A stretch of DNA of 42,655 nucleotides, taken from Actinomycetota bacterium (GTDB lineage Bacteria > Actinomycetota > Acidimicrobiia > Acidimicrobiales > Ilumatobacteraceae). A program made the position numbers and the translations under genes. Of the stretch, positions 23,362-31,580 are shown piece after piece. The stretch spans positions 1 to 42,655 of the forward strand of contig WLDE01000010.1 of NCBI GenBank assembly GCA_009704985.1. The letters run 5' to 3'. Within the stretch, counting starts at the first letter, position 1. Each line of letters starts with the position of its first letter. The notes under the pieces are model-generated. The model did not search any database and was not told the DNA's origin. It saw nothing but the letters and a program-made list of their open reading frames with translations.

Positions 23362-24606
23362 TCACGGCACCCGTCCCCGAGCGATGTCCGACACCATCGT
23401 CTGACGGATCACGAGGCCACCGGCGAGGGCGAACACCCCCAGCGCGTACGGGATCGTGCTCGTCGCCCATCCCACTCCGACCGCCACCGCGACCGCCACG
23501 AGCGCCAGCACCGCGTCGCCCAGCCGCGCCACCAGCGTGACCGACTGCCGTCCGCGCACCGCCGCCAGCACGCCGTAGGGCGTCGCCGCCGCCGTCGCCG
23601 CGGCGTACACCGACCAGCCGAACACGCTCCAGCGGTCGAGATCGAACTCGTCGCCCACGACCGCGACCCCGAGCGACGGCGCCAACGCCGCCGCGACGAC
23701 CCCGGCAGCCAGCGACACAACGGCCAGCGCGAGGACCCCGCGGTCGGCCTGCGCGAGCAGCGCCCGCGTGGCGTGCTCCTTGGTGCGGGCGAAGCTCGCG
23801 AACAGGTACGAGCTCGCACCGTTCACCGCCAGCATCGCCGGCGCCACGAACAGCCGCGCCGCCTCGAGCTGCCCGTAGGCGGCCCGACCGACGCCGGCCA
23901 CCACCACCACGCGCATCACGGCGAGCATCGCCGGCCGAACGGACACCTGCATCGCACGCCACTTGCCGTACTCGAACACCAACGCCCGCTCGGGACGCAC
24001 CCCGCGCGCCCACCACCGGTCGGCCCGCGGCAGCAGCGCGACACCCACCACCGTCGCGAGGAGCTGACCGACGAGCAGTCCCCCCAGGAAGTGGGCGAGC
24101 GTGACGTCGCCCACCACACCGGCCACCGCGATCACGCCGACCGAACCCACGAGGCTCGCCAGGTCCACCAGCACGATCGACCAGAACCGCATCGACGCCA
24201 TCAGCATCCGCCGCAGGGTGTCCTCCACCACGAACGCCACGCCGGCGAGCGCGAACAGCAGCGAGTCGCGCCACGACAGGTACTGCGAGCCGCCGAGACC
24301 CACCACCGCGGTGATGCCGAGCACGACCGAGATCGCGACCAGCCACCACTGCAGGCCGCGCCGCACCGCCGCCACCGTGCGGTCGAGCACCGTGAGCGAG
24401 TCGCCGACGAACCCCGACACCACTGCCGTCCCGAGCACCACCAGCCCGAACAGCACGGCGAACACCGCGAACCCCTCGTCGCCGAGGAGGCGCGCCGCGA
24501 GCACCTGCAGCAGGAAGCTGCCGAGCGCCTGCGAGAACTGCGCCGACACGGCCCCGGCGACGTCGCGCCGCGACCGCCGGCCGTTCGGTGCGGGGGTGTC
24601 GGTCAT
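23362..24606 (-). CDS. Wzx-type polysaccharide/oligosaccharide flippase
   Basis: 414 aa with about 12 TM helices and no large soluble domain. The N-terminus (GAVSAQFSQALGSFLLQVLA, then ARLLGDEGFAVFAVLFGLVV) matches the first helices of MOP-superfamily exporters (G-ARxLGxEGFG pattern). It moves lipid-linked repeat units across the cytoplasmic membrane. ATG 24606 overlaps the polymerase stop (ATGA). It sits between the polymerase and the anchored protein in a five-gene operon, the expected Wzx/Wzy pairing. Confidence 0.86.
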   Translation of the reverse strand: MTDTPAPNGRRSRRDVAGAVSAQFSQALGSFLLQVLAARLLGDEGFAVFAVLFGLVVLGTAVVSGFVGDSLTVLDRTVAAVRRGLQWWLVAISVVLGITAVVGLGGSQYLSWRDSLLFALAGVAFVVEDTLRRMLMASMRFWSIVLVDLASLVGSVGVIAVAGVVGDVTLAHFLGGLLVGQLLATVVGVALLPRADRWWARGVRPERALVFEYGKWRAMQVSVRPAMLAVMRVVVVAGVGRAAYGQLEAARLFVAPAMLAVNGASSYLFASFARTKEHATRALLAQADRGVLALAVVSLAAGVVAAALAPSLGVAVVGDEFDLDRWSVFGWSVYAAATAAATPYGVLAAVRGRQSVTLVARLGDAVLALVAVAVAVGVGWATSTIPYALGVFALAGGLVIRQTMVSDIARGRVP

Positions 24607-25994
24607 GTCCGCCCGAGCTCGTCGCAGCTGTCCTCGACGACCACCACCCAGACCGCGGTCATGTAGAGCACCATCGCCGCGGCGCTCACGCCGGCGGCGA
24701 CGTACTCGGCGGTGATCGCGTTCACGATCTGGCACACCATCAACCCGACGATCGCCAGGGTGTCGAACGTGAGCGGCGAGGCGCCCTCGGTGCGGCGCAC
24801 CCGGCGCCGCAGCCGCCAGCCACCCGCCAGCACGAGCAGCACCAGACCACCCCACCAGAACATGCCGAGCAGACCGACGTCCACGAGCACGTTCAGGTAC
24901 GCGTTGTGCGCCCCACCGAGCCCGGTGTCCTCCAGGAACACCGTGCGCGACGCCGTGAGGCCCATGCCGTGCAACGGCCGGGCCTGGATGATGTCGGCGG
25001 CGATGGTCCACACCAGCGTGCGGTTGTTGAACGACGCGAGCTCGGACGCATCGGAGTCGCGCAGGTAGAACGACACGATCGGCCCACCGACGGTGAGCGC
25101 GATCGCCGACAGCGCCACCACGGACGTGATGAGCAGATCGCGCTTGCCCGAGGCCCGCAGCCACAGCAGCAGCACCACGATGATCGCGAGGATCGTGGCG
25201 CCGATCGAGCCGCGTGTGCGGGAGCGGATCAGCGACACTGCGTTCACCACGAGCAGCGCGCCGTACACCCACCTCGCCCACGGCAGACGGGCGACGCGGT
25301 GGGTGAGCCACATCGTGAACAGCAGGATCGTGCTGAACGCGAGCATCGCCCCGGCCACGACGCTGTGCGTGAACAACCATGTGAACCGGCCACGCTGCTC
25401 GTTGCTGGTCGGGGCGACGTAGGCCAGACCGATGAGGATCGACACGCTCACGAGGCCGACGTAGCCGTGCACGAACCGGCGCATCGCCGACAGGTCGGCG
25501 TCACGCACGAACTGCAGCACGACGACCACGATCACCACCAGCTGCGCGCCGCGCACCAGCGCGAACACCGTCGACGGTGCGTACAGCGTGCTGACGGCCG
25601 CGGTGAGGCACCAGCCCACCATCCACACCAGCACCGGGTTCGGCCGCAGCCGCGGCCGGAACTGCAGCAGCAGGAACACCCCGACGAACGCGTACACGCC
25701 GAGCTCGAGCACGATGAACGGGTCGACCGATCCGGCGGCCGCGGCGTCGTTGGCGCGCCGCCGCAGCTTGTACTCCGACGCCACGATCAGCGCGAGCGGC
25801 ATCCACCACACGACCGACGTGCGGAACGTCGTCCGCGGTCGCCACGTGACGAGCGACGGCGCAGCGCCGACCTCGCCCACCGCACCGGCACCGACCGCAC
25901 CGGCACCGACCGCATCGACGCCGCTCGGCGCGCCCGCCTCCTCGACGCGAGGACGACGGGTGATGCCCGACCGAGCCGGCCCGGGGCGGCTCAC
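24603..25994 (-). CDS. O-antigen polymerase/ligase family protein (Wzy type)
   Basis: 463 aa, about 12 TM helices after a flexible Ala/Gly/Val N-terminus. The large loop carries NRTLVWTIAADIIQARPLHG, then GLGGAHNAYLNVLVDVGLLG. This is the Wzy_C/WaaL block, with the conserved His-Asn after Gly-Ala in GAHNAYL. It joins undecaprenyl-linked repeat units outside the membrane. The start is GTG 25994; the first 50 residues, including VGAGAVGAGAVG from a 15-bp repeat, are not part of the fold, and a later start cannot be excluded. It is downstream of the Wzz/CpsD-like gene (67-bp gap) and overlaps the flippase start. Confidence 0.88.
   Translation of the reverse strand: MSRPGPARSGITRRPRVEEAGAPSGVDAVGAGAVGAGAVGEVGAAPSLVTWRPRTTFRTSVVWWMPLALIVASEYKLRRRANDAAAAGSVDPFIVLELGVYAFVGVFLLLQFRPRLRPNPVLVWMVGWCLTAAVSTLYAPSTVFALVRGAQLVVIVVVVLQFVRDADLSAMRRFVHGYVGLVSVSILIGLAYVAPTSNEQRGRFTWLFTHSVVAGAMLAFSTILLFTMWLTHRVARLPWARWVYGALLVVNAVSLIRSRTRGSIGATILAIIVVLLLWLRASGKRDLLITSVVALSAIALTVGGPIVSFYLRDSDASELASFNNRTLVWTIAADIIQARPLHGMGLTASRTVFLEDTGLGGAHNAYLNVLVDVGLLGMFWWGGLVLLVLAGGWRLRRRVRRTEGASPLTFDTLAIVGLMVCQIVNAITAEYVAAGVSAAAMVLYMTAVWVVVVEDSCDELGRT
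25881..25910. repeat. 15-bp tandem repeat, 2 copies, in-frame (VGAGA)
   Basis: CGCACCGGCACCGAC at 25881 and 25896, followed by a partial copy, within the N-terminal extension of the polymerase. Confidence 0.9.
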
Positions 25995-26061
25995 GACGAA
26001 CTCGCCTTCGACCCCACCTGCCGTGTCACCTTCGATCCCACGAGTGGTCCCACGCGCGGTC

Positions 26062-27459
26062 TCACTTGCGATCGACGTCGTAGATCACGCCGAGCAGGGG
26101 CGCGCGCAACACGTCGAGACGACGGCGCAACGCGACGAGATCGCTCGACGGCACACCCGACGGCACCACCAGCACCACGCCGTCGGCCACGCTCGCGAGC
26201 GCGGCACCCTCGGCGCGGTCCATCATCGGAGGCGCATCGACGAGCACCACGTCGAAGCGCTCCTGCAGCTTCGACAGCACCGACCGCGAGGTGGTGGAGC
26301 GCAGCAGGCTCGCCGCGTGGTCGACGCTCTGACCGCACGAGATGAAGTTCATCGACGGACCGTCGGGCAACTTCACCGAACGGATCGCGGCCATCTCGGT
26401 CGCGAGCCCACCGAGCAGATCGGTGAGGCCCACCGAGCTCAGGCCGGCGCCGAAGCGGGCCGACAGCCGCGGCTTGCGGAGGTTGCCGTCGACCACCAGC
26501 ACCTGGCGGCCCTCACGCGTCCACGCCTCCGCGATCCCGGCCACGAGGTCGGAGTGGTTCGAGCCCTCCACGCTGCCGCTCACCACGAGCACACCACCGC
26601 CCGCCACGCTGGACAGGTTGGTGGCGAGCACCTCCGCCGAGTTGGTGGACGTGCCGTCCTCGAGGATGCCCACCAGGGGTGCCTGCAACTGCTCGGCGGC
26701 CACCTCGGGGTCGTTCACGATCGGACGGCGCAGCGCCGCCAGCCAGGCGATCGCCCCGGTGAGGATCAGGCCGAACGCGAACGCGGCGACGGTGTACTGC
26801 ACGAGCGGCATGATCCGCGACGACGCCACCTCACGCGGGGCGTCGACGAACTCCACACCGGCGTCGAACAGCGCCGCCTGCTTGGCGGTACGGGCCATGT
26901 CCACCTCGATCTCCTGGATCGAACCCGACGTCTGCCCGGACGGGATCTCCGCGAGCAGCGCCTGACGCTGCTGCTGGAGCTCGCCGATCGCGATGTCGGC
27001 TCGACGTTGCGTGTCGGCACGGGCGAGCGCCTGGTAGGCGTCGGTCACCGCGCCACACACCGCGAGCGACAACGTCGGGTCGTTGCTGGTGCACGTGATC
27101 CTGATGCTCGAGTTCTCCGACACCGTGGCCGCCACGATGCCGCGGAGCTGCTCGACGTCGAGACCCCGGCCCACCGTGACCGCCACCTGCTCGAGCGTGG
27201 TGTCGCTCTGGGCGAACTGGGCGCGCTGGGTGAGGTACGAGGCGACGTCCGTCGCCGCGGTCGTCCCGTCACGGAACACCGGCACGCCGCGCGGGTCCGT
27301 GAGGAACATGTCGGTGACGACGCGGGTCTGGCCTCCGGTGAGGAAGGCGAAGACCGCGGCGAGCACCGCGAGCGCGACGCAGACCGGTACCGCACGGGTG
27401 CGGTACCGCCAGAACGCCTCGACCGGCCCGGCGGCCGTGGATTCGGTGGGGGTGGGCAT
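26062..27459 (-). CDS. Wzz/CpsD-like protein with degenerate P-loop (probable pseudokinase)
   Basis: 465 aa. TM1 about 23-42, external Wzz region, TM2 about 222-242, then a CpsD/MinD-like fold. The position of Walker A reads SGSVEGSNHSDL (about 294-305), so GEGKTT has become VEGSNH: the invariant Lys and the following Thr are lost. Walker A' survives as VVDGNLRKPRL and Walker B as VVLVDAPPMMD. There is no C-terminal Tyr cluster. It is therefore unlikely to hydrolyse ATP or autophosphorylate, but the fold may still control chain length or dock an active partner such as the kinase at 69-1916. ATG 27459 has GAAGG 7 nt upstream. It is the first gene of the five-gene export operon. Confidence 0.87.
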   Translation of the reverse strand: MPTPTESTAAGPVEAFWRYRTRAVPVCVALAVLAAVFAFLTGGQTRVVTDMFLTDPRGVPVFRDGTTAATDVASYLTQRAQFAQSDTTLEQVAVTVGRGLDVEQLRGIVAATVSENSSIRITCTSNDPTLSLAVCGAVTDAYQALARADTQRRADIAIGELQQQRQALLAEIPSGQTSGSIQEIEVDMARTAKQAALFDAGVEFVDAPREVASSRIMPLVQYTVAAFAFGLILTGAIAWLAALRRPIVNDPEVAAEQLQAPLVGILEDGTSTNSAEVLATNLSSVAGGGVLVVSGSVEGSNHSDLVAGIAEAWTREGRQVLVVDGNLRKPRLSARFGAGLSSVGLTDLLGGLATEMAAIRSVKLPDGPSMNFISCGQSVDHAASLLRSTTSRSVLSKLQERFDVVLVDAPPMMDRAEGAALASVADGVVLVVPSGVPSSDLVALRRRLDVLRAPLLGVIYDVDRK

Positions 27460-27519
27460 TCGCTGGCCTTCTGTGTCGCTCGACCGGGGTCGGGCGATCG
27501 GTGCTCGGGGGTCGGGGGG

Positions 27520-27533
27520 CGTAGCGAACTACG
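27520..27533. promoter_or_regulatory. Small stem-loop in the export-operon leader
   Basis: CGTAG (27520-27524), loop CGAA, CTACG (27529-27533), 61 nt upstream of the start at 27459. It could be an operator dyad or an RNA hairpin. No convincing promoter boxes were identified in the 220-bp spacer to the methyltransferase. Confidence 0.35.
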
Positions 27534-27647
27534 ACGGACGGACCGGCCAGATATCGGCAAGAAGCGCGACGAACAGTAGCGATTTCCGGAGAACCTGGGT
27601 CCGCGACACCCACGAACGCCCCTCATCGGTCGGAGTGTCCGATCGGG

Positions 27648-27683
27648 GTGTCCGGTCGGGTGTCCGGTCGGGTGTCCGGTCAG
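27648..27683. repeat. 12-bp tandem repeat, 3 copies, spanning the methyltransferase stop codon
   Basis: GTGTCCGGTCGG at 27648 and 27660, and GTGTCCGGTCAG at 27672-27683. The gene's TGA (27682-27680, minus strand) exists because of the one-base difference in the last copy; an unmodified copy would extend the protein. Confidence 0.93.
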
Positions 27684-28996
27684 GCCGGCAGCGGGATCGA
27701 CGCGAGCAGCGCCGGGGAGAGGCGCACCGTCCCCGCCGACAGGCCGCTCCCGGCCCCGTGGTGGTGCACCCACGCCGTGGCGGCCGGCCCGGCGAGCACC
27801 TCCGCCACCCGGGTGCGCACCTCGGCAGCCCGTCCGGGGTCGGCCTCGTGGGCCACGCACGTGATGACCGGCACCCCGGGCAGCCAAGCGCCGAGCGGAT
27901 CGTCCACGGCCTCGATCACCCGGGTCTGGTTCGCCACGAGCAGCTTCGGCACCGCCCGCCGGGCGGCCCACGCCCGCATCTCCGGCCCGAGCCGGCCGAG
28001 ATCGACGCGGGGTGCGGCGTACCGCTGCTTGGCGAACCGAACCGGGCGCTCACCCCACAGGCACCGACCCGGTTCGATGAGCCCGCTCGTCACCAGCGGC
28101 GGGTGCTCGGTCGCGTCGACGTCGTCGACGACCGCCCCGACGAGGCCGTAGTACTGGTCGCGGAAGTCGACGGTGAACGAGACGAGGTCGCCCAGACGGT
28201 CCGCGCCGACGGTGGGCAACTCGACCGGTCGGGCCAGCAGCAGCGCCCCCCAGGCCGACCGGCCGGTGGCATCCGCGACGTCGCGCCAGTGCATCGGCGG
28301 CGCAGGAGCGAAGTCGGGCCCGGACGTGCGGGCGACCACGTGGGCCGGCCCGGCACCGCGTGCACCGCGCACCAGGACGACGGCGCAGGTGCGCACCGCG
28401 GCATCGAACATCGGCGTGTCCGACCACCACAGGTGCGACACCGTGGCCTCCGCCGCCACCCGCTCGCGGATCGGTGCCGCGTCACGGGTGGTGAGCATCG
28501 ACTGCGGCAGCACCAGCGCCACGCGACCACCCTCGGGATCGGCCAGCTCCACCGACAGGGCCAGGAACTCCGCCGCCACGTCGGCGTAGGGTCCGCCACC
28601 GAACCGCGACGAACCGCCGCGCGAGGTGGCCGACGCCAGCTGGCCGAGGAACGGCGGGTTGCCGATCACGACGTCGAAGCGACGCCCCGCCCAGTCGAGG
28701 TCGAGTGCGTCGGCGTGGACGATCTCGGCACCGGGCACGGCCCACCGGGCCGCCCGCACCGCGGCCGCGTCGACGTCGACTCCGCACAGCTCCGCACGAC
28801 CGCCCAGGCGCTCGGCGACGGCAGTGAGGAACCGACCGTCCCCGCACGCCGGATCGAGCACCCGGAGCGGCCGTCGCCGGCGACGCAACCCCGAGCAGGC
28901 GACGTCGACCACGTGGTCGACGAGCTCGGGCGGCGTGTACCACGCACCGAGGAGCTTGCGCCGTTGCGCCTCGCTCGACTCGACGGGCCCGGCCAT
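27680..28996 (-). CDS. Solitary N6-adenine DNA methyltransferase (Eco57I/TaqI-like)
   Basis: 438 aa. TPPELVDHVV precedes motif I (VLDPACGDGRFL, about 47-58), AdoMet acidic loop GVDVDAAAV follows, and the adenine-methylase motif IV is NPPF (113-116). The second half (about 250-438) resembles the TaqI-like target-recognition region (YYGLVGAVVDD, RFAKQRYAAPR, PKLLVANQTR). It would methylate adenine in a specific DNA site. No restriction endonuclease is adjacent, so it looks like an orphan methylase, perhaps for regulation or self-protection (inference). ATG 28996 is chosen from TACGCT 6 nt upstream; the frame is open far upstream, but that sequence is the antisense of coaA. Confidence 0.85.
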   Translation of the reverse strand: MAGPVESSEAQRRKLLGAWYTPPELVDHVVDVACSGLRRRRRPLRVLDPACGDGRFLTAVAERLGGRAELCGVDVDAAAVRAARWAVPGAEIVHADALDLDWAGRRFDVVIGNPPFLGQLASATSRGGSSRFGGGPYADVAAEFLALSVELADPEGGRVALVLPQSMLTTRDAAPIRERVAAEATVSHLWWSDTPMFDAAVRTCAVVLVRGARGAGPAHVVARTSGPDFAPAPPMHWRDVADATGRSAWGALLLARPVELPTVGADRLGDLVSFTVDFRDQYYGLVGAVVDDVDATEHPPLVTSGLIEPGRCLWGERPVRFAKQRYAAPRVDLGRLGPEMRAWAARRAVPKLLVANQTRVIEAVDDPLGAWLPGVPVITCVAHEADPGRAAEVRTRVAEVLAGPAATAWVHHHGAGSGLSAGTVRLSPALLASIPLPA

Positions 28997-29002
28997 GGGC
29001 CG

Positions 29003-29008
29003 AGCGTA
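29003..29008 (-). promoter_or_regulatory. -10 box (TACGCT) for a leaderless mRNA
   Basis: Minus strand box ending 6 nt before ATG 28996, with no ribosome site. Confidence 0.5.
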
Positions 29009-29093
29009 GGCCCGGGTCCTCCGGCCACCCTCACCACCGGTGGGAGGTGACGGGCGGCCGGAGCCGGCTTGCAGGTGCCACCACCGGGCGTCG

Positions 29094-29099
29094 TAAGGT
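29094..29099 (+). promoter_or_regulatory. -10 box (TAAGGT) for a leaderless mRNA
   Basis: TAAGGT ends 8 nt before GTG 29108. It favours GTG 29108 over upstream in-frame starts of coaA. Confidence 0.55.
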
Positions 29100-29107
29100 C
29101 GCCGACC

Positions 29108-30031
29108 GTGACCGCAGCAGACGGCCGGTACCTGACCTTCGGGCGCGACGAGTGGGCCGACCTCCGTGCGGCCACCCCGCTCACCCTGCGCGAAGCCGAG
29201 CTCACCGACCTGCGCGGCATCAACGACCGGATCGACCTCGACGAGGTCGCCGCGATCTACCTGCCGCTCACCCGACTGCTCAACCTGTACGTCGCCGCGA
29301 CGCAGAACCTGCACAAGGTGTCGGCCGCGTTCCTGGGCACGCTGGCACCGAAGGTGCCCTACGTGATCGGTGTGGCCGGCAGCGTCGCGGTGGGCAAGAG
29401 CACCTTCGCCCGCATCCTGCGCGCCCTGCTCGCCCGCTGGCCCGACCACCCCCAGGTCGACCTCGTCACCACCGACGGCTTCCTGCACCCCAACGCCGTC
29501 CTCGCCGAGCGCGGCATCATGAACCGCAAGGGCTTCCCCGAGAGCTACGACACCCGTCGCCTCATCGAGTTCCTGCGCGAGGTGAAGAGCGGCGCCACCG
29601 AGGTGCGGGCGCCGGTGTACAGCCACGTCGTCTACGACATCGTGCCCGGCGACGAGACCGTGGTCCGCCAGCCGGACATCCTGATCCTGGAGGGGCTCAA
29701 CGTGCTCCAGGTGGGGTCGGCCGACGAGTTCGTCAGCGACTACTTCGACTTCAGCATCTACATCGACGCCGACGAGCAGCACATCGAGGACTGGTACGTG
29801 CAGCGCTTCCTCACGCTGTGCGAGACGGTGTTCCAGGACCCCAACAGCTTCTTCCAGAACTACGCCCACCTGAGCCACGACGAGGCCGTCGCCACGGCTC
29901 GCGGCATCTGGCGCGAGATCAACGGCAAGAATCTGCGCGAGAACATCGCCCCCACCCGGTCACGGGCGAGCCTGCTGCTGCGCAAGGGTGCCGACCACCG
30001 CGTGACCGACGTGTCGCTGCGCCGCCTCTGA
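29108..30031 (+). CDS. coaA: Type I pantothenate kinase
   Basis: 307 aa, the usual length for Coa[14 protein letters not shown] opens the protein, [13 protein letters not shown] follows, and the P-loop is [15 protein letters not shown] (about 88-102). [12 protein letters not shown] carries the catalytic Asp, RKGFPESYD and the [22 protein letters not shown] blocks complete the signature. It phosphorylates pantothenate, the first and regulated step of coenzyme A synthesis, in the cytosol. The open frame begins 13 codons earlier, but GTG 29108 fits both the leaderless box and the family N-terminus. It is convergent with the HAD gene, 24 bp apart. Confidence 0.95.
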   Translation: MTAADGRYLTFGRDEWADLRAATPLTLREAELTDLRGINDRIDLDEVAAIYLPLTRLLNLYVAATQNLHKVSAAFLGTLAPKVPYVIGVAGSVAVGKSTFARILRALLARWPDHPQVDLVTTDGFLHPNAVLAERGIMNRKGFPESYDTRRLIEFLREVKSGATEVRAPVYSHVVYDIVPGDETVVRQPDILILEGLNVLQVGSADEFVSDYFDFSIYIDADEQHIEDWYVQRFLTLCETVFQDPNSFFQNYAHLSHDEAVATARGIWREINGKNLRENIAPTRSRASLLLRKGADHRVTDVSLRRL

Positions 30032-30055
30032 TCCGTCCGCCCGGAGTTGTCGCGG

Positions 30056-30811
30056 TCACTCCAGGCCGAGCAACGCCGGCAGCTCGCTGATCGAGGACAG
30101 CTCGGCGAACTTCTCGTCGTGGTCGACGTGCTCGAGCTCCCACAGCAGGTGGTACGGCACGTGCACCGCGTGCCCACCGAGCGCCATCACCGGCAGGATG
30201 TCGCTGCGCACGCTGTTGCCCACCATCAGGAACCGCTGCGGCTCGACCCCGAAGCGGGCGAGCAGACGGGCGTAGGTCTCGGCGTCCTTCTCGAGCACGA
30301 CCTCGAGGTGCTCGAAGTGGTGCGCGAGCCCGCTCGTGGTGATCTTGTGCGTCTGGTGCACGAGGTCGCCCTTGGTGATCAGCACCAGCCGGTGGTGCGC
30401 GGCCACCTTCGCCAGCACCTCGGGCACGTGCGGGAGCAGCCGCACCGGCTCCTCGAGCTGGGTGCGCGCCATCTCGACCAGCTCGGCGATCACGTCGGTG
30501 GGCACCGCACCACCGGTGATGGTGATCGCGGCCTCCACCATCGAGATCGCGAAGGCCTTCACGCCGTAGCCGAACGTGTGCAGGTTCTTGCGCTCCACCG
30601 CGGTGAGGGCCGACTTCACGTCGACGCCCTCCGGGGCGTACGGCGCGACGAGGTCGACGAAGCGGAGCTCGTTCGAGCGGAACCCGTCCTCGCTCTGCCA
30701 GAGGGTGTCGTCGGCGTCGAAGCCGATCACGTCGAAGTCGATCCGCTCGAAGTCGATCCGCTCGAAGCCGGTCAGCTCGAAGTGGGTCGCGTCGACGTCG
30801 TGGGGGGTCAT
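30056..30811 (-). CDS. HAD-superfamily hydrolase
   Basis: 251 aa. Motif I is FDADDTLW (nucleophile D32, acid/base D34), motif II lies around LVLITKGD, and motif III/IV is in RFLMVGNSVRSDILPVMALG, with a helical cap between (about 45-125). Such enzymes are mostly small-molecule phosphatases; the substrate is not evident. The N-terminus HFELTGFERIDFERIDFDVI is expanded by a 15-bp repeat just before motif I. ATG 30811 lies 28 nt after the HTH gene stop. It is the last gene of a three-gene operon with a thiamine-binding protein and a regulator, so a phosphorylated thiamine-pathway compound is a candidate substrate (inference). Confidence 0.83.
   Translation of the reverse strand: MTPHDVDATHFELTGFERIDFERIDFDVIGFDADDTLWQSEDGFRSNELRFVDLVAPYAPEGVDVKSALTAVERKNLHTFGYGVKAFAISMVEAAITITGGAVPTDVIAELVEMARTQLEEPVRLLPHVPEVLAKVAAHHRLVLITKGDLVHQTHKITTSGLAHHFEHLEVVLEKDAETYARLLARFGVEPQRFLMVGNSVRSDILPVMALGGHAVHVPYHLLWELEHVDHDEKFAELSSISELPALLGLE
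30732..30776. repeat. 15-bp tandem repeat, 3 copies, in-frame (FERID)
   Basis: TCGAAGTCGATCCGC at 30732 and 30747, and a diverged copy at 30762, just upstream of HAD motif I. Confidence 0.92.
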
Positions 30812-30839
30812 CGGGAACTCGGTGTCGATCGGCTCGGGC

Positions 30840-31208
30840 TCAGGTGCGGTGGAGCGCGTTCAGGTAGTTGTAGACGGTGATGCGGCTGACGCCCATCGCG
30901 TCGGCGACCTCCTCGACGGCTCGACGCACCGTGAACGCGCCACGCTCGTCGAGCAGCTTGATCGCCTGCTGCTTCTCCTCGCGGCTGAGCTGCGGGAGGC
31001 GGGCGCCGAACTCGCGCTCGATGCCCTCGATGAGCCGGTCGAGCGCACCGTGCAGGGGAGCCATGCGCACCACCGCGACCTCGACCCCCTCCCACTTCAG
31101 CGGCAGGTCGCCCGGCTCGCGCGCCTCGAGCGGCACGATCTGCGCACCGAGGGCCTCGATCACCGGTTTCACCGCGAGCACCAGCGGGTGCCGCGGCACC
31201 CGGGTCAC
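30840..31208 (-). CDS. DauR/YheO-type helix-turn-helix transcriptional regulator
   Basis: 122 aa. The N-terminal half (about 1-65) is a shortened sensor-like region, and the C-terminal half carries the HTH_22-like DNA-binding domain: LSREEKQQAIKLLDERGAF, then EEVADAMGVSRITVYNYLNAL. DauR/YheO relatives are usually over 200 aa with a PAS-like sensor, so this is a short form. The start is GTG 31208, which overlaps the stop of the thiamine-binding gene (GTGA). Likely a local regulator of this operon (inference). Confidence 0.8.
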   Translation of the reverse strand: MTRVPRHPLVLAVKPVIEALGAQIVPLEAREPGDLPLKWEGVEVAVVRMAPLHGALDRLIEGIEREFGARLPQLSREEKQQAIKLLDERGAFTVRRAVEEVADAMGVSRITVYNYLNALHRT

Positions 31209-31468
31209 GAGCCCACCGCCGTCGTGGAGGCGGCGAGCGACACGTGCGTGGCCCCGTGCGCGAACGCGGCAGCCACGATCGCACCGACGACCTCACCCGC
31301 CCGATCGACCGGCACGGTGCAGCTGCTGCCGAACGGGCCGAACTCGACGGTGGCGCCCAGCCCCTCGGCGGCCGCCACGGCCTCGAGCACGTGCGGTCCG
31401 GGCTGGCCCGCCACGAACGGTTCGATCGTGAACTCGAGGGTCAACGCGGCCGGCACCACGGACGACAT
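31205..31468 (-). CDS. Thiamine-binding protein (YkoF/MTH1187-like)
   Basis: 87 aa single ferredoxin-like domain: LTLEFTIEPFVAGQPGPHV, then ATVEFGPFGSSCTV and AAAFAHGATHVSLAAS. This matches the thiamine-binding/UPF0045 family, in which the EFGPFGT-type loop lines the ligand pocket. It binds thiamine or hydroxymethylpyrimidine-like ligands. The ATG at 31468 follows a G-rich stretch and no clear -10 box. It is coupled to the downstream HTH gene, which suggests a ligand-sensing module. The stretch upstream contains two 17-bp repeats. Confidence 0.82.
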   Translation of the reverse strand: MSSVVPAALTLEFTIEPFVAGQPGPHVLEAVAAAEGLGATVEFGPFGSSCTVPVDRAGEVVGAIVAAAFAHGATHVSLAASTTAVGS

Positions 31469-31496
31469 GGTACCCGCCCGCCCCGCCGCCCCTGCC

Positions 31497-31530
31497 GGGC
31501 GGCTCGGGCGGGCGGGCGGCTCGGGCGGGC
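31497..31530. repeat. 17-bp tandem repeat, 2 copies, intergenic
   Basis: GGGCGGCTCGGGCGGGC at 31497 and 31514, in the 95-bp spacer between the WXG100 stop and the thiamine-binding start. Confidence 0.92.
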
Positions 31531-31546
31531 CGGCCCGTCACGCCGG

Positions 31547-31580
31547 TCAGCCCATCACGCGGGTCAGCCCATCACGCGGG
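31547..31580. repeat. 17-bp tandem repeat, 2 copies, duplicating the WXG100 gene end
   Basis: TCAGCCCATCACGCGGG at 31547-31563 and 31564-31580. The second copy holds the last codons and stop of the WXG100 gene; the first repeats them, stop included, downstream. Confidence 0.95.
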
